Part shown: in pieces, positions 25,634 through 33,482 of the stretch
How positions within the stretch are numbered: position 1 is the stretch's first letter
Layout of the letters: each line of letters opens with the position of its first letter
Assembly (NCBI GenBank): GCA_041666965.1
Contig: JBAYFX010000003.1
Span: 1 to 59,179 of the forward strand
DNA: 59,179 nt
Direction: 5' to 3'
From: JBAYFX01 sp041666965
Lineage (GTDB): Bacteria > Patescibacteriota > Microgenomatia > UBA12405
Program-made: the position numbers and the translations under genes
Notes under the pieces: generated by a model
What the model was told of the DNA's origin: nothing
Seen by the model: the letters and a program-made list of their open reading frames with translations, nothing else
Databases searched by the model: none

Positions 25634-26918
25634 GCTTGAGCCATAAACGGTACGAAGCGTACCAAGAGATTATAGTGACGATTAACAATAGAACAAAAGG
25701 AGTGGTATTACCAGTTACAGGCACGCCTGATTCAGTTGAGGGCTGAGTTTGGCGGTAGGTAGGTGTAGGAGGAATAGTGGTAGGCTCGGTAGTGGGTGTT
25801 GGAACTAGTGTGGGTACGGTAGTCGGGGAAGGTAAGACGGTAGTTGGAGTTGCCGACCCTGAGGCAGTAAATGCGGGGAAAGAAGAAGCTGAAACTACTT
25901 TGAAATCAACTGATTTTGAGGAATTTGGAGAGGTTAGGGTTAAGCGGTGATTACCCAAAGTCATCGGTGTTGAAGCACTCCAACGCCATTGACCAGAAGC
26001 TGGTGTAATAGTAAAAGTTTGGGAATCGAGCATTAGAGTTAGGCTGGGAGAATTATCCGATTTTCCAAAAAACTCTGGGGAGGGAATTAAAGGTACCGAA
26101 TCACCCAAACGAGGGTAATCAATTGATAACGACGAAACCGGAGCGGCTGTGGTTTTACCAAGGCCTAAGTTGCCGATCTCGGAAGGAGGTGATATATCTG
26201 AAGATTCTTGACCAAAGTCAGAGTTGGTACCTAAGATAATGTCGGGAAGGGGGTTGTTGCGAGAAGTGTTGGCGGTAATTTGGGTAACATCAACATTAGG
26301 ATAGAACACCAAAATGTCTTCAGTAATATTTGGTGGAGGTTGGAACCAGCTATTACCCTGGCTATCAAAACTAGCTGAAAGCGGCACATTCCAAAAACCT
26401 TGCGAATTTGTTAAAGAAGAGATAGGAGCCGCGCCAGGAATGTTAATAAAAACTACAGCGGCAAAGGCGGGGGTTAATTGAGAAGTTAATACTTTACCCC
26501 AAGCTAAAGCAGAGGCTGGTAAGGGGGATGATTGGCGGTTACGGGTAACAACCGTGTATTGGTTTAATTGATATTTACGCCCTCCGCTCAAAATTACATA
26601 TGAGTAATTGGTGGCTGGAGCCAAACCAGATACCGAAAAATAGTGATAAGTGGCTTTATCGGTTGGGGTAACACCCCTTAAATTAGAATAGGTTTTGTTA
26701 TTTAAAATTAGATTAGATTGGCAACTGGCAGAAGTGGCAAAGAATAAATCAAAGGAAGATTCAGTTAGATTTGTTACCTGGAGATTATCAGGATCGCAGT
26801 CGCCACTGGCAATAGTGGAGAAACTGGTCGGCTGCGAACTTAAGTAGGCGGCTCCTAAAGCACTGGCCAAAAGTAGGAACAAACCAAGTATTGTCGGAAT
26901 CCTCTTGTCAGACTTCAT
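25626..26918 (-). CDS. Exported fibronectin-III-like protein with sortase-like C-terminus
   Basis: A 430-aa surface protein. It has a signal peptide (about residues 10-30), a fibronectin-III-like domain (about 40-125, with FDLFFATSASCQSNLILNN and YHYFSVSGLAPATNYSYVIL), and a carboxypeptidase-regulatory-like beta domain (about 140-230, SSLTNSQGFWNVPL). A second Ig-like domain (about 270-345) and a Pro/Thr linker follow. It ends with VPVTGNTTPF, a hydrophobic helix and RLWLKHD. VPVTG plus helix plus basic tail is a plausible sorting signal; no sortase is in the window. It overlaps the small membrane gene upstream by 4 bp, downstream of pilO-like and pilN-like genes. Confidence 0.75.
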   Translation of the reverse strand: MKSDKRIPTILGLFLLLASALGAAYLSSQPTSFSTIASGDCDPDNLQVTNLTESSFDLFFATSASCQSNLILNNKTYSNLRGVTPTDKATYHYFSVSGLAPATNYSYVILSGGRKYQLNQYTVVTRNRQSSPLPASALAWGKVLTSQLTPAFAAVVFINIPGAAPISSLTNSQGFWNVPLSASFDSQGNSWFQPPPNITEDILVFYPNVDVTQITANTSRNNPLPDIILGTNSDFGQESSDISPPSEIGNLGLGKTTAAPVSSLSIDYPRLGDSVPLIPSPEFFGKSDNSPSLTLMLDSQTFTITPASGQWRWSASTPMTLGNHRLTLTSPNSSKSVDFKVVSASSFPAFTASGSATPTTVLPSPTTVPTLVPTPTTEPTTIPPTPTYRQTQPSTESGVPVTGNTTPFVLLLIVTIISWYASYRLWLKHD

Positions 26919-27178
26919 GGAATAATAGGAGTAAGAATAGGGGTTGGTATAGCCGGAATTGGGGCAACAAAATCCGAGGGAGCTTCCAACAAAGAATCAA
27001 TCCTATCAAGAACCTCTGTTTTTATGGTTGGATCAAAGGGGGCTGTTAGCTGACGGTCAACAATGTTTTGGGCACTAATAAGCTTGTTATAACTGTTTTG
27101 AATAACCACCACTAAAGTCGCCGTTAAAGTTAAAGATACGACTAACAATAAATACTTTGAGAGTTTTATCTTATTCAT
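26915..27178 (-). CDS. Small single-pass protein in the pilus-like cluster
   Basis: An 87-aa protein with one hydrophobic helix (about residues 9-27) followed by a short helical stretch and a Pro-rich C-terminus (PIPAIPTPILTPIIP). It overlaps the pilO-like gene by 8 bp and the fibronectin-III protein by 4 bp. The bitopic layout resembles PilN/PilO-type or pilus accessory proteins, but no family is recognised. It is probably coexpressed with both neighbours and located at the cytoplasmic membrane. Confidence 0.6.
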   Translation of the reverse strand: MNKIKLSKYLLLVVSLTLTATLVVVIQNSYNKLISAQNIVDRQLTAPFDPTIKTEVLDRIDSLLEAPSDFVAPIPAIPTPILTPIIP

Positions 27179-27827
27179 TTGGAGACCAATAGTTAAATGT
27201 TATTGAGAAATCAGTTTGCAATTGATCAAGGGGAAGCAAGTTTGAGCTTAATTCGGTGTCTGATGACTTTTTTTGTTCTATTGGAAGCAGGATGTTAAAC
27301 CCAGTTATTTGGTTTACCTTTTTTAAGCGGGTTAATTGAGATAAAAAGTTTAAGGCTGATTCATAAGTACCTTTAAAGCTGAATTTAGCACCTATTGACT
27401 TAAGTGGTGTTGAAGGGTTATTGTTTTTCGTTTTTAATGGAGGCACATAATTTATTGACTCAATATTAATTTGGGAAGTACTGGCCAACCAAAGAATTTG
27501 GTTTTTAGAATAAACATAGTTCGGACTAAACCCGAGCGCTTTTTCTAAGGATTGGGAACGTGATTGAATTTGGGCAAAAATATCTTGGGCTTCAACTACT
27601 TTATTTATTTGTGTTTTCATGAGACTACTGAACTCTTGTTTTGCCTTTACTTCGCCGAAAAGAGAGGCAATGGTGACCACCGAAGGCCTAACAGCAAATA
27701 TGATAAATAGTGTAATTATTGTTAGAGTAAAACTAACTTCTAAAAGGCGATTAAATTGCCGGTTTGATTGTTGGCGATTTAGAAATTGAAGTAATTGGGC
27801 TTGATTAACTTGAATTGTTAGAGCCAT
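27171..27827 (-). CDS. PilO-like type IV pilus inner-membrane protein
   Basis: A 218-aa bitopic protein. It has a short cytoplasmic N-terminus, one membrane helix (about residues 30-50), a coiled coil (about 60-95) and a ferredoxin-like domain containing FSFKGTYESALNFLSQLTRL, the segment typical of PilO. PilO pairs with PilN to form the alignment complex of type IV pili. Its start overlaps the pilN-like stop by 1 bp. No pilM, pilB, pilC or pilin gene is next to it, so the rest of the machine must be elsewhere. Identification rests on layout and gene pairing. Confidence 0.75.
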   Translation of the reverse strand: MALTIQVNQAQLLQFLNRQQSNRQFNRLLEVSFTLTIITLFIIFAVRPSVVTIASLFGEVKAKQEFSSLMKTQINKVVEAQDIFAQIQSRSQSLEKALGFSPNYVYSKNQILWLASTSQINIESINYVPPLKTKNNNPSTPLKSIGAKFSFKGTYESALNFLSQLTRLKKVNQITGFNILLPIEQKKSSDTELSSNLLPLDQLQTDFSITFNYWSPNE

Positions 27828-28387
27828 TATTTTTTAAAGTAAATACTAACATTGAGGCGAAACCATTTGTCTTTGGTTTTTTTTTCGATGGTTCCTATGT
27901 TAACTGACTCAATTTGAGGGTTAACAGAAAGATTTTCAATTAAACTAATTAAGGCTTGATCAGAAACAGTTATAAACTCAACAGTTAAGTGGGGAAGTTT
28001 GGTTTTTAAATCTGGGGCATAACTAAGATTGGTTATGGATACTTCTGGGGGAATACTCTGGGTTAATTGTGCTAAATATGGAGTAATGTCTTGACGATCG
28101 GAATACAGGGTATCTATAGCAATAAGTTGGTTTTGGAGTTTTTTAAACTCTTGTTGAAAATCCGTAGTTGTACTCAGAATTGCTTTTTGCTGGCGAATAA
28201 CTTCAGATAAGTCGCTATTTTTTCGATCAAGCCAAAAACGAGACAGGAATGCAGTTATAACAATCATCTCGGTAAAAATGATAATTACCCGACCAACGGT
28301 TGTAGTCCAATTTAAAGCTCGAGAGAAAAATGAATTGACATTTTCTGAGCTGGGTAAGAGGGAAATTTCCCGCCGACGTGATGGCAT
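27827..28387 (-). CDS. PilN-like type IV pilus inner-membrane protein
   Basis: A 186-aa bitopic protein. The cytoplasmic start RREISLLPSSE is the PilN motif that contacts PilM (family consensus IN.LP). One membrane helix (about residues 30-50), a coiled coil and a ferredoxin-like domain follow, with SIPPEVSITNLSYAP and FITVSDQALISLIENL, both typical of PilN. TATACT ends eight bases before the ATG, so a near-leaderless transcript is possible although murJ lies 25 bp upstream. It is the first gene of pilN-pilO-small protein-fibronectin protein-Cys-rich protein. Confidence 0.8.
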   Translation of the reverse strand: MPSRRREISLLPSSENVNSFFSRALNWTTTVGRVIIIFTEMIVITAFLSRFWLDRKNSDLSEVIRQQKAILSTTTDFQQEFKKLQNQLIAIDTLYSDRQDITPYLAQLTQSIPPEVSITNLSYAPDLKTKLPHLTVEFITVSDQALISLIENLSVNPQIESVNIGTIEKKTKDKWFRLNVSIYFKK

Positions 28388-28412
28388 ATAAAAACAGTAT
28401 AAACACTTTAAA

Positions 28413-30017
28413 TTACTTTTGGAACTTATTTCTTATTTGACCAAGCTTTTTATAGTACATTTGGGCTTCGGAAACCGCCAATATTTTAGATAACGCGAAA
28501 AATGTTACCAGCCCGCCCAAACTACTGGCACCTAAATTAAAGGCTACCATCCAAGTTTTAGTGGTACCACTAAAATAGTTATCAAGCAGTTGAATTAAAA
28601 TCCACGAAACTAGGGCTGATGTTAAAGAAGCGAATAAAAGTTTAAACAATTTCTGAGCTAATCTGATTAAGCTGTGTTGGGGAAAACGACGATAAAACAT
28701 TAAACCAAGCGCAACCGCTTGAATAATATTTCCCAAACTAACACTTATGGCTAATCCAAAAACAGCCAACTGAGTAAAAGTGACCAAATACCAGGCTGTT
28801 GCGATGTTAAACAATAATGAGATGGCCGCAATTTTGAATGGTGTAACAGTGTCGTGAAGCGCATAAAAGGAGCGGGTCAAAATTTGGATTACGGTTTGAC
28901 AAGGAATTATTGGTAAGAGAAAGGCTAAAGTGCGAGCTGTTGAAAGAGTTGCCGACCAAGGGAAATGGCGCGAACCAAAAAGAAGCCGAACAATTGCCAG
29001 CCGATTTACCAACAATATGGCAGTAATAGGCAAAACTAAAAACAAACTTTGAAAAATCGTTTTGCGGACAATTGATAAAAATTCATTTGATTTATTTGCC
29101 GCAACTTTTCGGGACAATGCCGGAAGTGCCGCTTGACCAACTGTAGTACTAAAAACACGGCTGGGAAGAAAAATTATTTGGAGGGCAAGATTAAAAATTG
29201 ACAATGTGCCTGAGGCTAAACCCGTAGCAAAAAAGAGAGTAACTGTACTTTCAATTTCATTAAGACCTAAGGACAATGTGCGTGGAACCATAAGTTTAAA
29301 AACTTCAGAGACTGAACCTTTTTTAAAAGATAAAGTCGGATGATAAGAAAAACCGGTTTTAATTAAAGATGGAACCTGTATTAAAAAATGAAGGACTGCT
29401 CCAACCACAGTACCCCAGGCTACTCCAACAAATCCCCAGTGAGGTGCTAAAAAGATGATACTTAAAATGATTACCAAGTTGTAAATTAAAGGTGAAAGAG
29501 CTGGAATAAAGAAAATCTGGTTAACTTGAAGTATGGCGGTAACAAAATTGCTAAGAAGAAAAAATAACTGGCCAAAAATCAAAATTCGGCTCAGGCTGGT
29601 CATTAGAGCTAACTGATCTGGATTAAAACCGTTAGTTATTAACCTAGAAAGAGGATCTACAAAGATGAAAGCCAATAAACCGACCACGAAAAAACCTAAA
29701 AGTAAAATATTAATAATTACTGAAGCGAATTCGTGAGCGGCTTTACCTTCTTTTTTAAGCTGCGAGCTGAATACGGGGATAAAGGAAGCGGACAAAGCTC
29801 CGGTTACGAGTAGCTTAAATATTAGGTCTGGTATACGGAAAGCGGCATTATAGGCATCTAAATCGAGTAAGCAGCACTTAAAAAAAGCGGCGTATAAAAA
29901 ACGGTTACGTAAGACGCCCAGGAGGGCTGATAAGGCGAAAGCAAGAGCCAACACCAGAGAGGCAGAAGTAATGGTTTGATGACGTTTAGAAATTAAACGG
30001 TTTAAGAAGGGTGACAC
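28413..30017 (-). CDS. murJ: Lipid II flippase MurJ
   Basis: MurJ moves the peptidoglycan precursor lipid II across the membrane. The 534-aa product has the expected 14 or so helices and the MOP-superfamily blocks: LALAFALSALLGVLRNRFLY at the start, DAYNAAFRIPDLIFKLLVTG, ALSASFIPVFSSQLKKEGK, FFIPALSPLIYNLVI and TRSFYALHDTVTPFKIA. Length is normal. The start is GTG at 30017. TATAAT (30024-30029) ends exactly six bases before it, which supports this start and predicts a leaderless mRNA. It is divergent from rpsT and followed by the pilus-like genes. Together with the FemX-like gene it shows a peptidoglycan wall. Confidence 0.95.
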   Translation of the reverse strand: MSPFLNRLISKRHQTITSASLVLALAFALSALLGVLRNRFLYAAFFKCCLLDLDAYNAAFRIPDLIFKLLVTGALSASFIPVFSSQLKKEGKAAHEFASVIINILLLGFFVVGLLAFIFVDPLSRLITNGFNPDQLALMTSLSRILIFGQLFFLLSNFVTAILQVNQIFFIPALSPLIYNLVIILSIIFLAPHWGFVGVAWGTVVGAVLHFLIQVPSLIKTGFSYHPTLSFKKGSVSEVFKLMVPRTLSLGLNEIESTVTLFFATGLASGTLSIFNLALQIIFLPSRVFSTTVGQAALPALSRKVAANKSNEFLSIVRKTIFQSLFLVLPITAILLVNRLAIVRLLFGSRHFPWSATLSTARTLAFLLPIIPCQTVIQILTRSFYALHDTVTPFKIAAISLLFNIATAWYLVTFTQLAVFGLAISVSLGNIIQAVALGLMFYRRFPQHSLIRLAQKLFKLLFASLTSALVSWILIQLLDNYFSGTTKTWMVAFNLGASSLGGLVTFFALSKILAVSEAQMYYKKLGQIRNKFQK

Positions 30018-30023
30018 TCAAGT

Positions 30024-30086
30024 ATTATAGGGAGCATGAAGCAAAGTTAATAGGTGGTTGTCAGAAACTGGCAGGTAAGATAGAAT
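30024..30086. promoter_or_regulatory. Divergent leaderless promoters of murJ and rpsT
   Basis: For rpsT (plus): TTGTCA (30058-30063), 17 bp, TAGAAT (30081-30086), six bases, ATG. For murJ (minus): TATAAT (30024-30029), six bases, GTG, with no good -35 box. Both expected transcription starts fall on the first base of the start codon. Confidence 0.8.
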
Positions 30087-30092
30087 ATCGGC

Positions 30093-30410
30093 ATGCCTAT
30101 AGGAAAATCTGCAAAAAAATCTTTAAGAAAAGCCGAGAGTAATTATGTCCGTAATCAAACTCGCAAGAAAAATTTAAAAGCAACTGTTAAAGGTGCTTTT
30201 AAAAAACCAACTCCAGAGTCTACTAAAGCGGCAATCTCCACCATTGATAAAGCTTTGAAAAACCATTTACTTCATAAAAATAAAGTTGCCAGACTTAAGT
30301 CCAGATTGGCAAAATTAAGTAAACCAGTAGTCAAGGATAAAAAAGTAATTGCTAAAGCCGTCAAACCAAAAACAAGTAAATCCAAAACTACTGCCAAGAA
30401 AATGAAATAG
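30093..30410 (+). CDS. rpsT: 30S ribosomal protein S20
   Basis: S20 binds 16S rRNA during small-subunit assembly. The 105-aa product has the family pattern: SAKKSLRKAESNYVRNQTRK at the start, a helical core with ISTIDKALKNHLLHKNKVARL, and a basic end. A usual S20 is about 87 aa. The extra 20 residues form a Lys/Ala/Ser-rich tail (KAVKPKTSKSKTTAKK), probably a disordered RNA-binding extension. The start is set by the TTGTCA-17-TAGAAT promoter six bases upstream. metG follows after 57 bp, with a hairpin between. Confidence 0.95.
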   Translation: MPIGKSAKKSLRKAESNYVRNQTRKKNLKATVKGAFKKPTPESTKAAISTIDKALKNHLLHKNKVARLKSRLAKLSKPVVKDKKVIAKAVKPKTSKSKTTAKKMK

Positions 30411-30433
30411 CCACTAGTCCCTTGGGGAGTGGC
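30410..30433 (+). other. Hairpin between rpsT and metG, no U-tract
   Basis: GCCAC and GTGGC pair (5 bp), then after a 3-base bulge TCCC and GGGA pair around a TTG loop. No run of T follows, so it is not a standard intrinsic terminator. It may stabilise the rpsT 3' end or slow polymerase before metG. Confidence 0.5.
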
Positions 30434-30467
30434 AGCCAGAAAAAGGATTATAAGTTAAGATAAGGTA

Positions 30468-31880
30468 ATGAAATTTTTTATTACAACTCCAATTTATTAT
30501 ATTAATGACGTACCTCATATTGGGCATACCTGTACCACAATCGCTGCTGATATCTTGGCAAGGTGGCACAAACTTAAAGGTGATGAGGTGTTTTTTTTAA
30601 CCGGAACAGATGAACATGGCCAGAAAGTAGCCGAATCGGCACAAAAAGTTAACTTAACTCCTCAGGAATATTGCGATAAAATTGCCCCAAGATTCAAGCA
30701 AGCGTGGGAAGAACTTAATATTGGTTTTGACCATTTTATTAGAACTACTGACCCTAAACACGAAACAGTAGTCGCCGAATTGCTAAATAAGCTCTATCAA
30801 AATGGAGATATTTATAAAGCTAAATATGAAGGTTATTATTGTATTGGGTGCGAGAAATTTATAACTGAATCGGAGTTAGTTGATATGCACTGTCCTATTC
30901 ACCCACCAGAAAAAACAGTATTTCAAACAGAAGAAAACTGGTTTTTTAAATTGTCCAAATATGTTCCCCGGTTAATAGAATTAATTGAAAATGATCAAAC
31001 GAATTATATAAAGCCCAACGGTAAAAGGGCGGAGATATTGGCTAAACTTAAAGCAGGGGTCAACGATATTTCGATATCACGAGAGAAAGTTAAGTGGGGA
31101 ATTCCGGTGCCTTGGGACACCAAACACACAGTTTACGTGTGGATTGAGGCGTTAATAAATTACTACAGTGCCACCAGGTTCGTAGAAGGAAAGACTGACT
31201 TCTGGCCGGTGAATGTCCATCTAATCGGAAAGGAAATTTTATGGTTTCATACGGTTATTTGGCAAGCAATGTTGTTATCGGCGCAAATTGAATTACCCCG
31301 TGAGGTCTTTACTCATAGTTTTTATATAATTGACGGACAAAAAATGTCTAAGTCTCTGGGTAACGTAATATCTCCTGGTCAGTTAAAAGATATGTTTGGA
31401 GTTGACGGCACCAGGTACTTGATTGCCAGAAGTTTTCCGTCGGAAAATGACGCCGATGTGGGAATTGAAAGATTCAAAGAAAAGTACAACGCGGATTTGG
31501 CAAACAATTTAGGTAATCTGGTTTCCAGATTATCCAAGTTAAGCGAAGGGCTAACAATTCCTCAGAACAAATATGAAGATAGTCAATTAACCCAAGAGTT
31601 TGAAAAAAGATTAACTGAATTCGCATTGGACACAGCAATAGGTCTGGTTTTCGAAAAAATTATTGACCCAATTAACACTCAACTAAATATTAGTGCCCCG
31701 TGGAAGTTAGAGAAAACTGACAGTCAGAGAATAAAAGTGTTAACTGAATTAGCGCTTAAGCTTAAAGAGGCGGGAAGATTACTGGCTCCGGTAATGCCTG
31801 AAACAGCAAAGAGAATTGAAGAAATGTTTAGTGGTGAAGTTAAGCCGCTTGAGGCTCCTCTATTTCCCAGAATTATTTAA
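30468..31880 (+). CDS. metG: Methionyl-tRNA synthetase
   Basis: Charges tRNA(Met). The 470-aa product has the class-I signatures YYINDVPHIGHTCTTIAAD (HIGH at about residue 17-20) and DGQKMSKSLGNVISP (KMSKS at about 290), plus GTDEHGQKV and the zinc-knuckle region YYCIGCEKF followed by MHCPIHPP. WKLEKTDSQRIK and PVMPETAKRIEEMF are the anticodon-domain end. It lacks the C-terminal EMAP-like tRNA-binding domain, giving the short form of the enzyme. TAAGAT (30456-30461) ends six bases before the ATG, so it may have its own leaderless promoter as well as read-through from rpsT. Confidence 0.96.
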   Translation: MKFFITTPIYYINDVPHIGHTCTTIAADILARWHKLKGDEVFFLTGTDEHGQKVAESAQKVNLTPQEYCDKIAPRFKQAWEELNIGFDHFIRTTDPKHETVVAELLNKLYQNGDIYKAKYEGYYCIGCEKFITESELVDMHCPIHPPEKTVFQTEENWFFKLSKYVPRLIELIENDQTNYIKPNGKRAEILAKLKAGVNDISISREKVKWGIPVPWDTKHTVYVWIEALINYYSATRFVEGKTDFWPVNVHLIGKEILWFHTVIWQAMLLSAQIELPREVFTHSFYIIDGQKMSKSLGNVISPGQLKDMFGVDGTRYLIARSFPSENDADVGIERFKEKYNADLANNLGNLVSRLSKLSEGLTIPQNKYEDSQLTQEFEKRLTEFALDTAIGLVFEKIIDPINTQLNISAPWKLEKTDSQRIKVLTELALKLKEAGRLLAPVMPETAKRIEEMFSGEVKPLEAPLFPRII

Positions 31881-31925
31881 CCTGTTCAAGGTTCATTCTT
31901 GGTACTTCAGTTGCATTGGCTTCAG

Positions 31926-32075
31926 TTACCCGTTTCTTTTCAGCTCAGCTGCCTCTCTTTCTTCAGTTAGTGTTTGACCTGTCCACTTGGGTGGATTACA
32001 ACCCACATGATCCATACCGGCCAATTGGCAGACACAACTTTTCGTTCCCCTATGTTTAACAACTTCGGGTTTCAC
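31926..32075 (-). CDS. Small Cys-containing protein (49 aa), unknown function
   Basis: A short frame in the gap between metG and the MazG-like gene. From the GTG at 32075 it encodes 49 residues: a basic start (KPEVVKHRGTK), then SCVCQLAGMDHVGCNPPKW with three cysteines and a histidine that could bind a metal, then a charged helix TLTEEREAAELKRNG. An extended -10-like element (TG-T-TATGTT, box 32081-32086) ends five bases before the GTG, the same spacing as at recognised genes. A second in-frame GTG lies 15 bases upstream. No family is recognised. The composition looks like real protein; expression is unproven. Confidence 0.5.
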   Translation of the reverse strand: MKPEVVKHRGTKSCVCQLAGMDHVGCNPPKWTGQTLTEEREAAELKRNG

Positions 32076-32156
32076 TTTTAAACATAACACGAATTAAATT
32101 ATTGAAATAGAAGTTAAATAAATTGGTACAAAATAATAGTTTACGTGATGTTTATT

Positions 32157-32471
32157 CTATTTCCAAATTCTGTTTTTATTAATTTCTTCTTTGGCTCTAA
32201 AAGCTTGCTCCAGATTTATGTTGTACTTATTGGCGATGGTACAAATAAAAATAAAAACATCGGCTAGTTCTTCGTCAATATTCCCAATTTTAGAATTAGC
32301 ATCAACTTGTTGCTTTTCGGCTTTACGAATTGCTTTAAATAATTCCCCAACTTCCTCTCCCAACATTAAACAATAGTGGTACAAATCAGTAGAAAAACCT
32401 CTTTCTTTTTCTAACGCAGTAACATAATCTTGGTAATCCTTAAGGGTTGGCTTCGGGTTTAATTCGGGCAT
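32157..32471 (-). CDS. MazG-like nucleotide pyrophosphohydrolase
   Basis: A 104-aa all-alpha NTP pyrophosphohydrolase domain of the MazG/dUTPase superfamily, which hydrolyses non-canonical or surplus (d)NTPs to NMP and pyrophosphate. The metal-binding motifs are visible: GEEVGELFKAIRK (E-E-x-x-E, about residues 33-45) and DEELADVFIFI (E-x-x-D, about residues 69-79). It is a single domain, unlike the two-domain MazG of E. coli. TATAAT (32477-32482) ends five bases before the ATG, within a 32-bp divergent region shared with tatD. Confidence 0.85.
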   Translation of the reverse strand: MPELNPKPTLKDYQDYVTALEKERGFSTDLYHYCLMLGEEVGELFKAIRKAEKQQVDANSKIGNIDEELADVFIFICTIANKYNINLEQAFRAKEEINKNRIWK

Positions 32472-32476
32472 TATGA

Positions 32477-32498
32477 ATTATAAATCAAATGAGATAAT
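32477..32498. promoter_or_regulatory. Divergent -10 boxes of the MazG-like gene and tatD
   Basis: Minus-strand TATAAT (32477-32482) ends five bases before the MazG-like ATG. Plus-strand GATAAT (32493-32498), extended by an upstream TGA, ends five bases before the tatD ATG. Only 32 bp separate the start codons, so there is no room for a normal leader on either side. Confidence 0.7.
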
Positions 32499-32503
32499 AA
32501 GCA

Positions 32504-33256
32504 ATGATTGATACGCATGCCCATTTAGCCGATAGATTTTCAACTAACATTGAGGGGGTGGTCGACAGGGCAAAAAAGACGGGGGTTGAGGCGATTATTC
32601 TATCGGCCAGTTCCATGGCTGACTCAAAAGACAATTTGAAAATTGCGGTAGAGTTTCCGGGGTATTTACTGCCCAGCATCGGAGTCCACCCAATGGAAAC
32701 GGAGTATGATCCAAAAGTTCTAGAGTTCTATTTAAAAAAGAACCCACAGATTGTGGCAGTTGGGGAATGCGGACTAGAGTTTTGCGGGAATTTTGAGCAA
32801 ATTTTACAGGATAAAATATTTAAGAGCCAAATTGAATTATCAATTAAATACAATAAACCACTAATTATTCACTCTCGCGATGCTATGGAGGAAACATTGG
32901 AAATACTAAGACAGTATCCCAAGGCGCGAGGGGTAATTCATTGCTATTCCGGAGGTAAAAAAAGAATTAATAAAGTTCTTGAGCTGGGAGACAGATGGTT
33001 TTTTGGTATTGACGGTAATATCACTTATGAGGTGGGGCTGGAACAAGTAGTAGCTTCAATTCCTAAAGATAAGCTAGTATTAGAAACTGACACTCCATTT
33101 TTAACACCCATCCCCCACCGGGGAGAAACCAACCAGCCGGCTTACATAAAATATATTTATCAAAAAGTAGCGGACATCTGGCAAATGGGTTTTGAGGAAG
33201 CAGAAAAACAAATCGATACAAATTCCAAAAAACTATTCCAGATAATCGGCAACTAA
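32504..33256 (+). CDS. tatD: TatD-family metal-dependent hydrolase
   Basis: A 250-aa amidohydrolase-fold metal-dependent nuclease/hydrolase; TatD proteins act as 3'-5' exonucleases or DNases in repair. Motifs include MIDTHAHLADRF (first metal site HxH), GVHPMETEYD, AVGECGLEF (metal-binding Glu), KPLIIHSRDAMEETLEIL, GVIHCYSGG and the ETDTPFLTPIPHRGETNQP end, all diagnostic. Length is normal. The 3' end overlaps the convergent thioredoxin-like gene by 24 bp. The start is supported by GATAAT five bases upstream. Confidence 0.95.
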   Translation: MIDTHAHLADRFSTNIEGVVDRAKKTGVEAIILSASSMADSKDNLKIAVEFPGYLLPSIGVHPMETEYDPKVLEFYLKKNPQIVAVGECGLEFCGNFEQILQDKIFKSQIELSIKYNKPLIIHSRDAMEETLEILRQYPKARGVIHCYSGGKKRINKVLELGDRWFFGIDGNITYEVGLEQVVASIPKDKLVLETDTPFLTPIPHRGETNQPAYIKYIYQKVADIWQMGFEEAEKQIDTNSKKLFQIIGN

Positions 33257-33475
33257 AGTTTCCAACTCTTTTTGGGAAGGATATTTGTCCACTAGAGCCA
33301 CTTCGTTGTTAATTAACAAAATTGTTTTCCCCTGAATTCCGCGGGAATATACCCGACTCATGTCGGTAACAAATTCCGGCTCATAATCGATTTGGAGCCG
33401 TTTACAGATAGTTTCTAAGTCACTAAATAGTTTTTTACCTTGGGGCGTACCCCGATCAAAAAGTTGCAGACGCAT
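33233..33475 (-). CDS. Thioredoxin-fold protein without CxxC
   Basis: An 80-aa small thioredoxin-fold domain similar in layout to the glutaredoxin-like 'redox-active disulphide protein 2' group: beta start MRLQLFDRG, helix, YEPEFVTDMSRVYSRGI, then GKTILLINNEVALVDKYPSQ (beta-hairpin with the usual VPS-like motif) and a C-terminal helix. The normal CxxC is replaced by TPQGKK; the only cysteine is in LETICKRL. A redox role is therefore unlikely and a binding role possible. It is read with folD (7 bp apart), and its 3' end overlaps tatD. Confidence 0.65.
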   Translation of the reverse strand: MRLQLFDRGTPQGKKLFSDLETICKRLQIDYEPEFVTDMSRVYSRGIQGKTILLINNEVALVDKYPSQKELETLVADYLE

Positions 33476-33482
33476 AGTTTTT

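Noticed and set aside
32157..32376. Plus-strand frame opposite the MazG-like gene
   Set aside because: Shadow of a clear MazG-like protein with E-E-x-x-E and E-x-x-D motifs.
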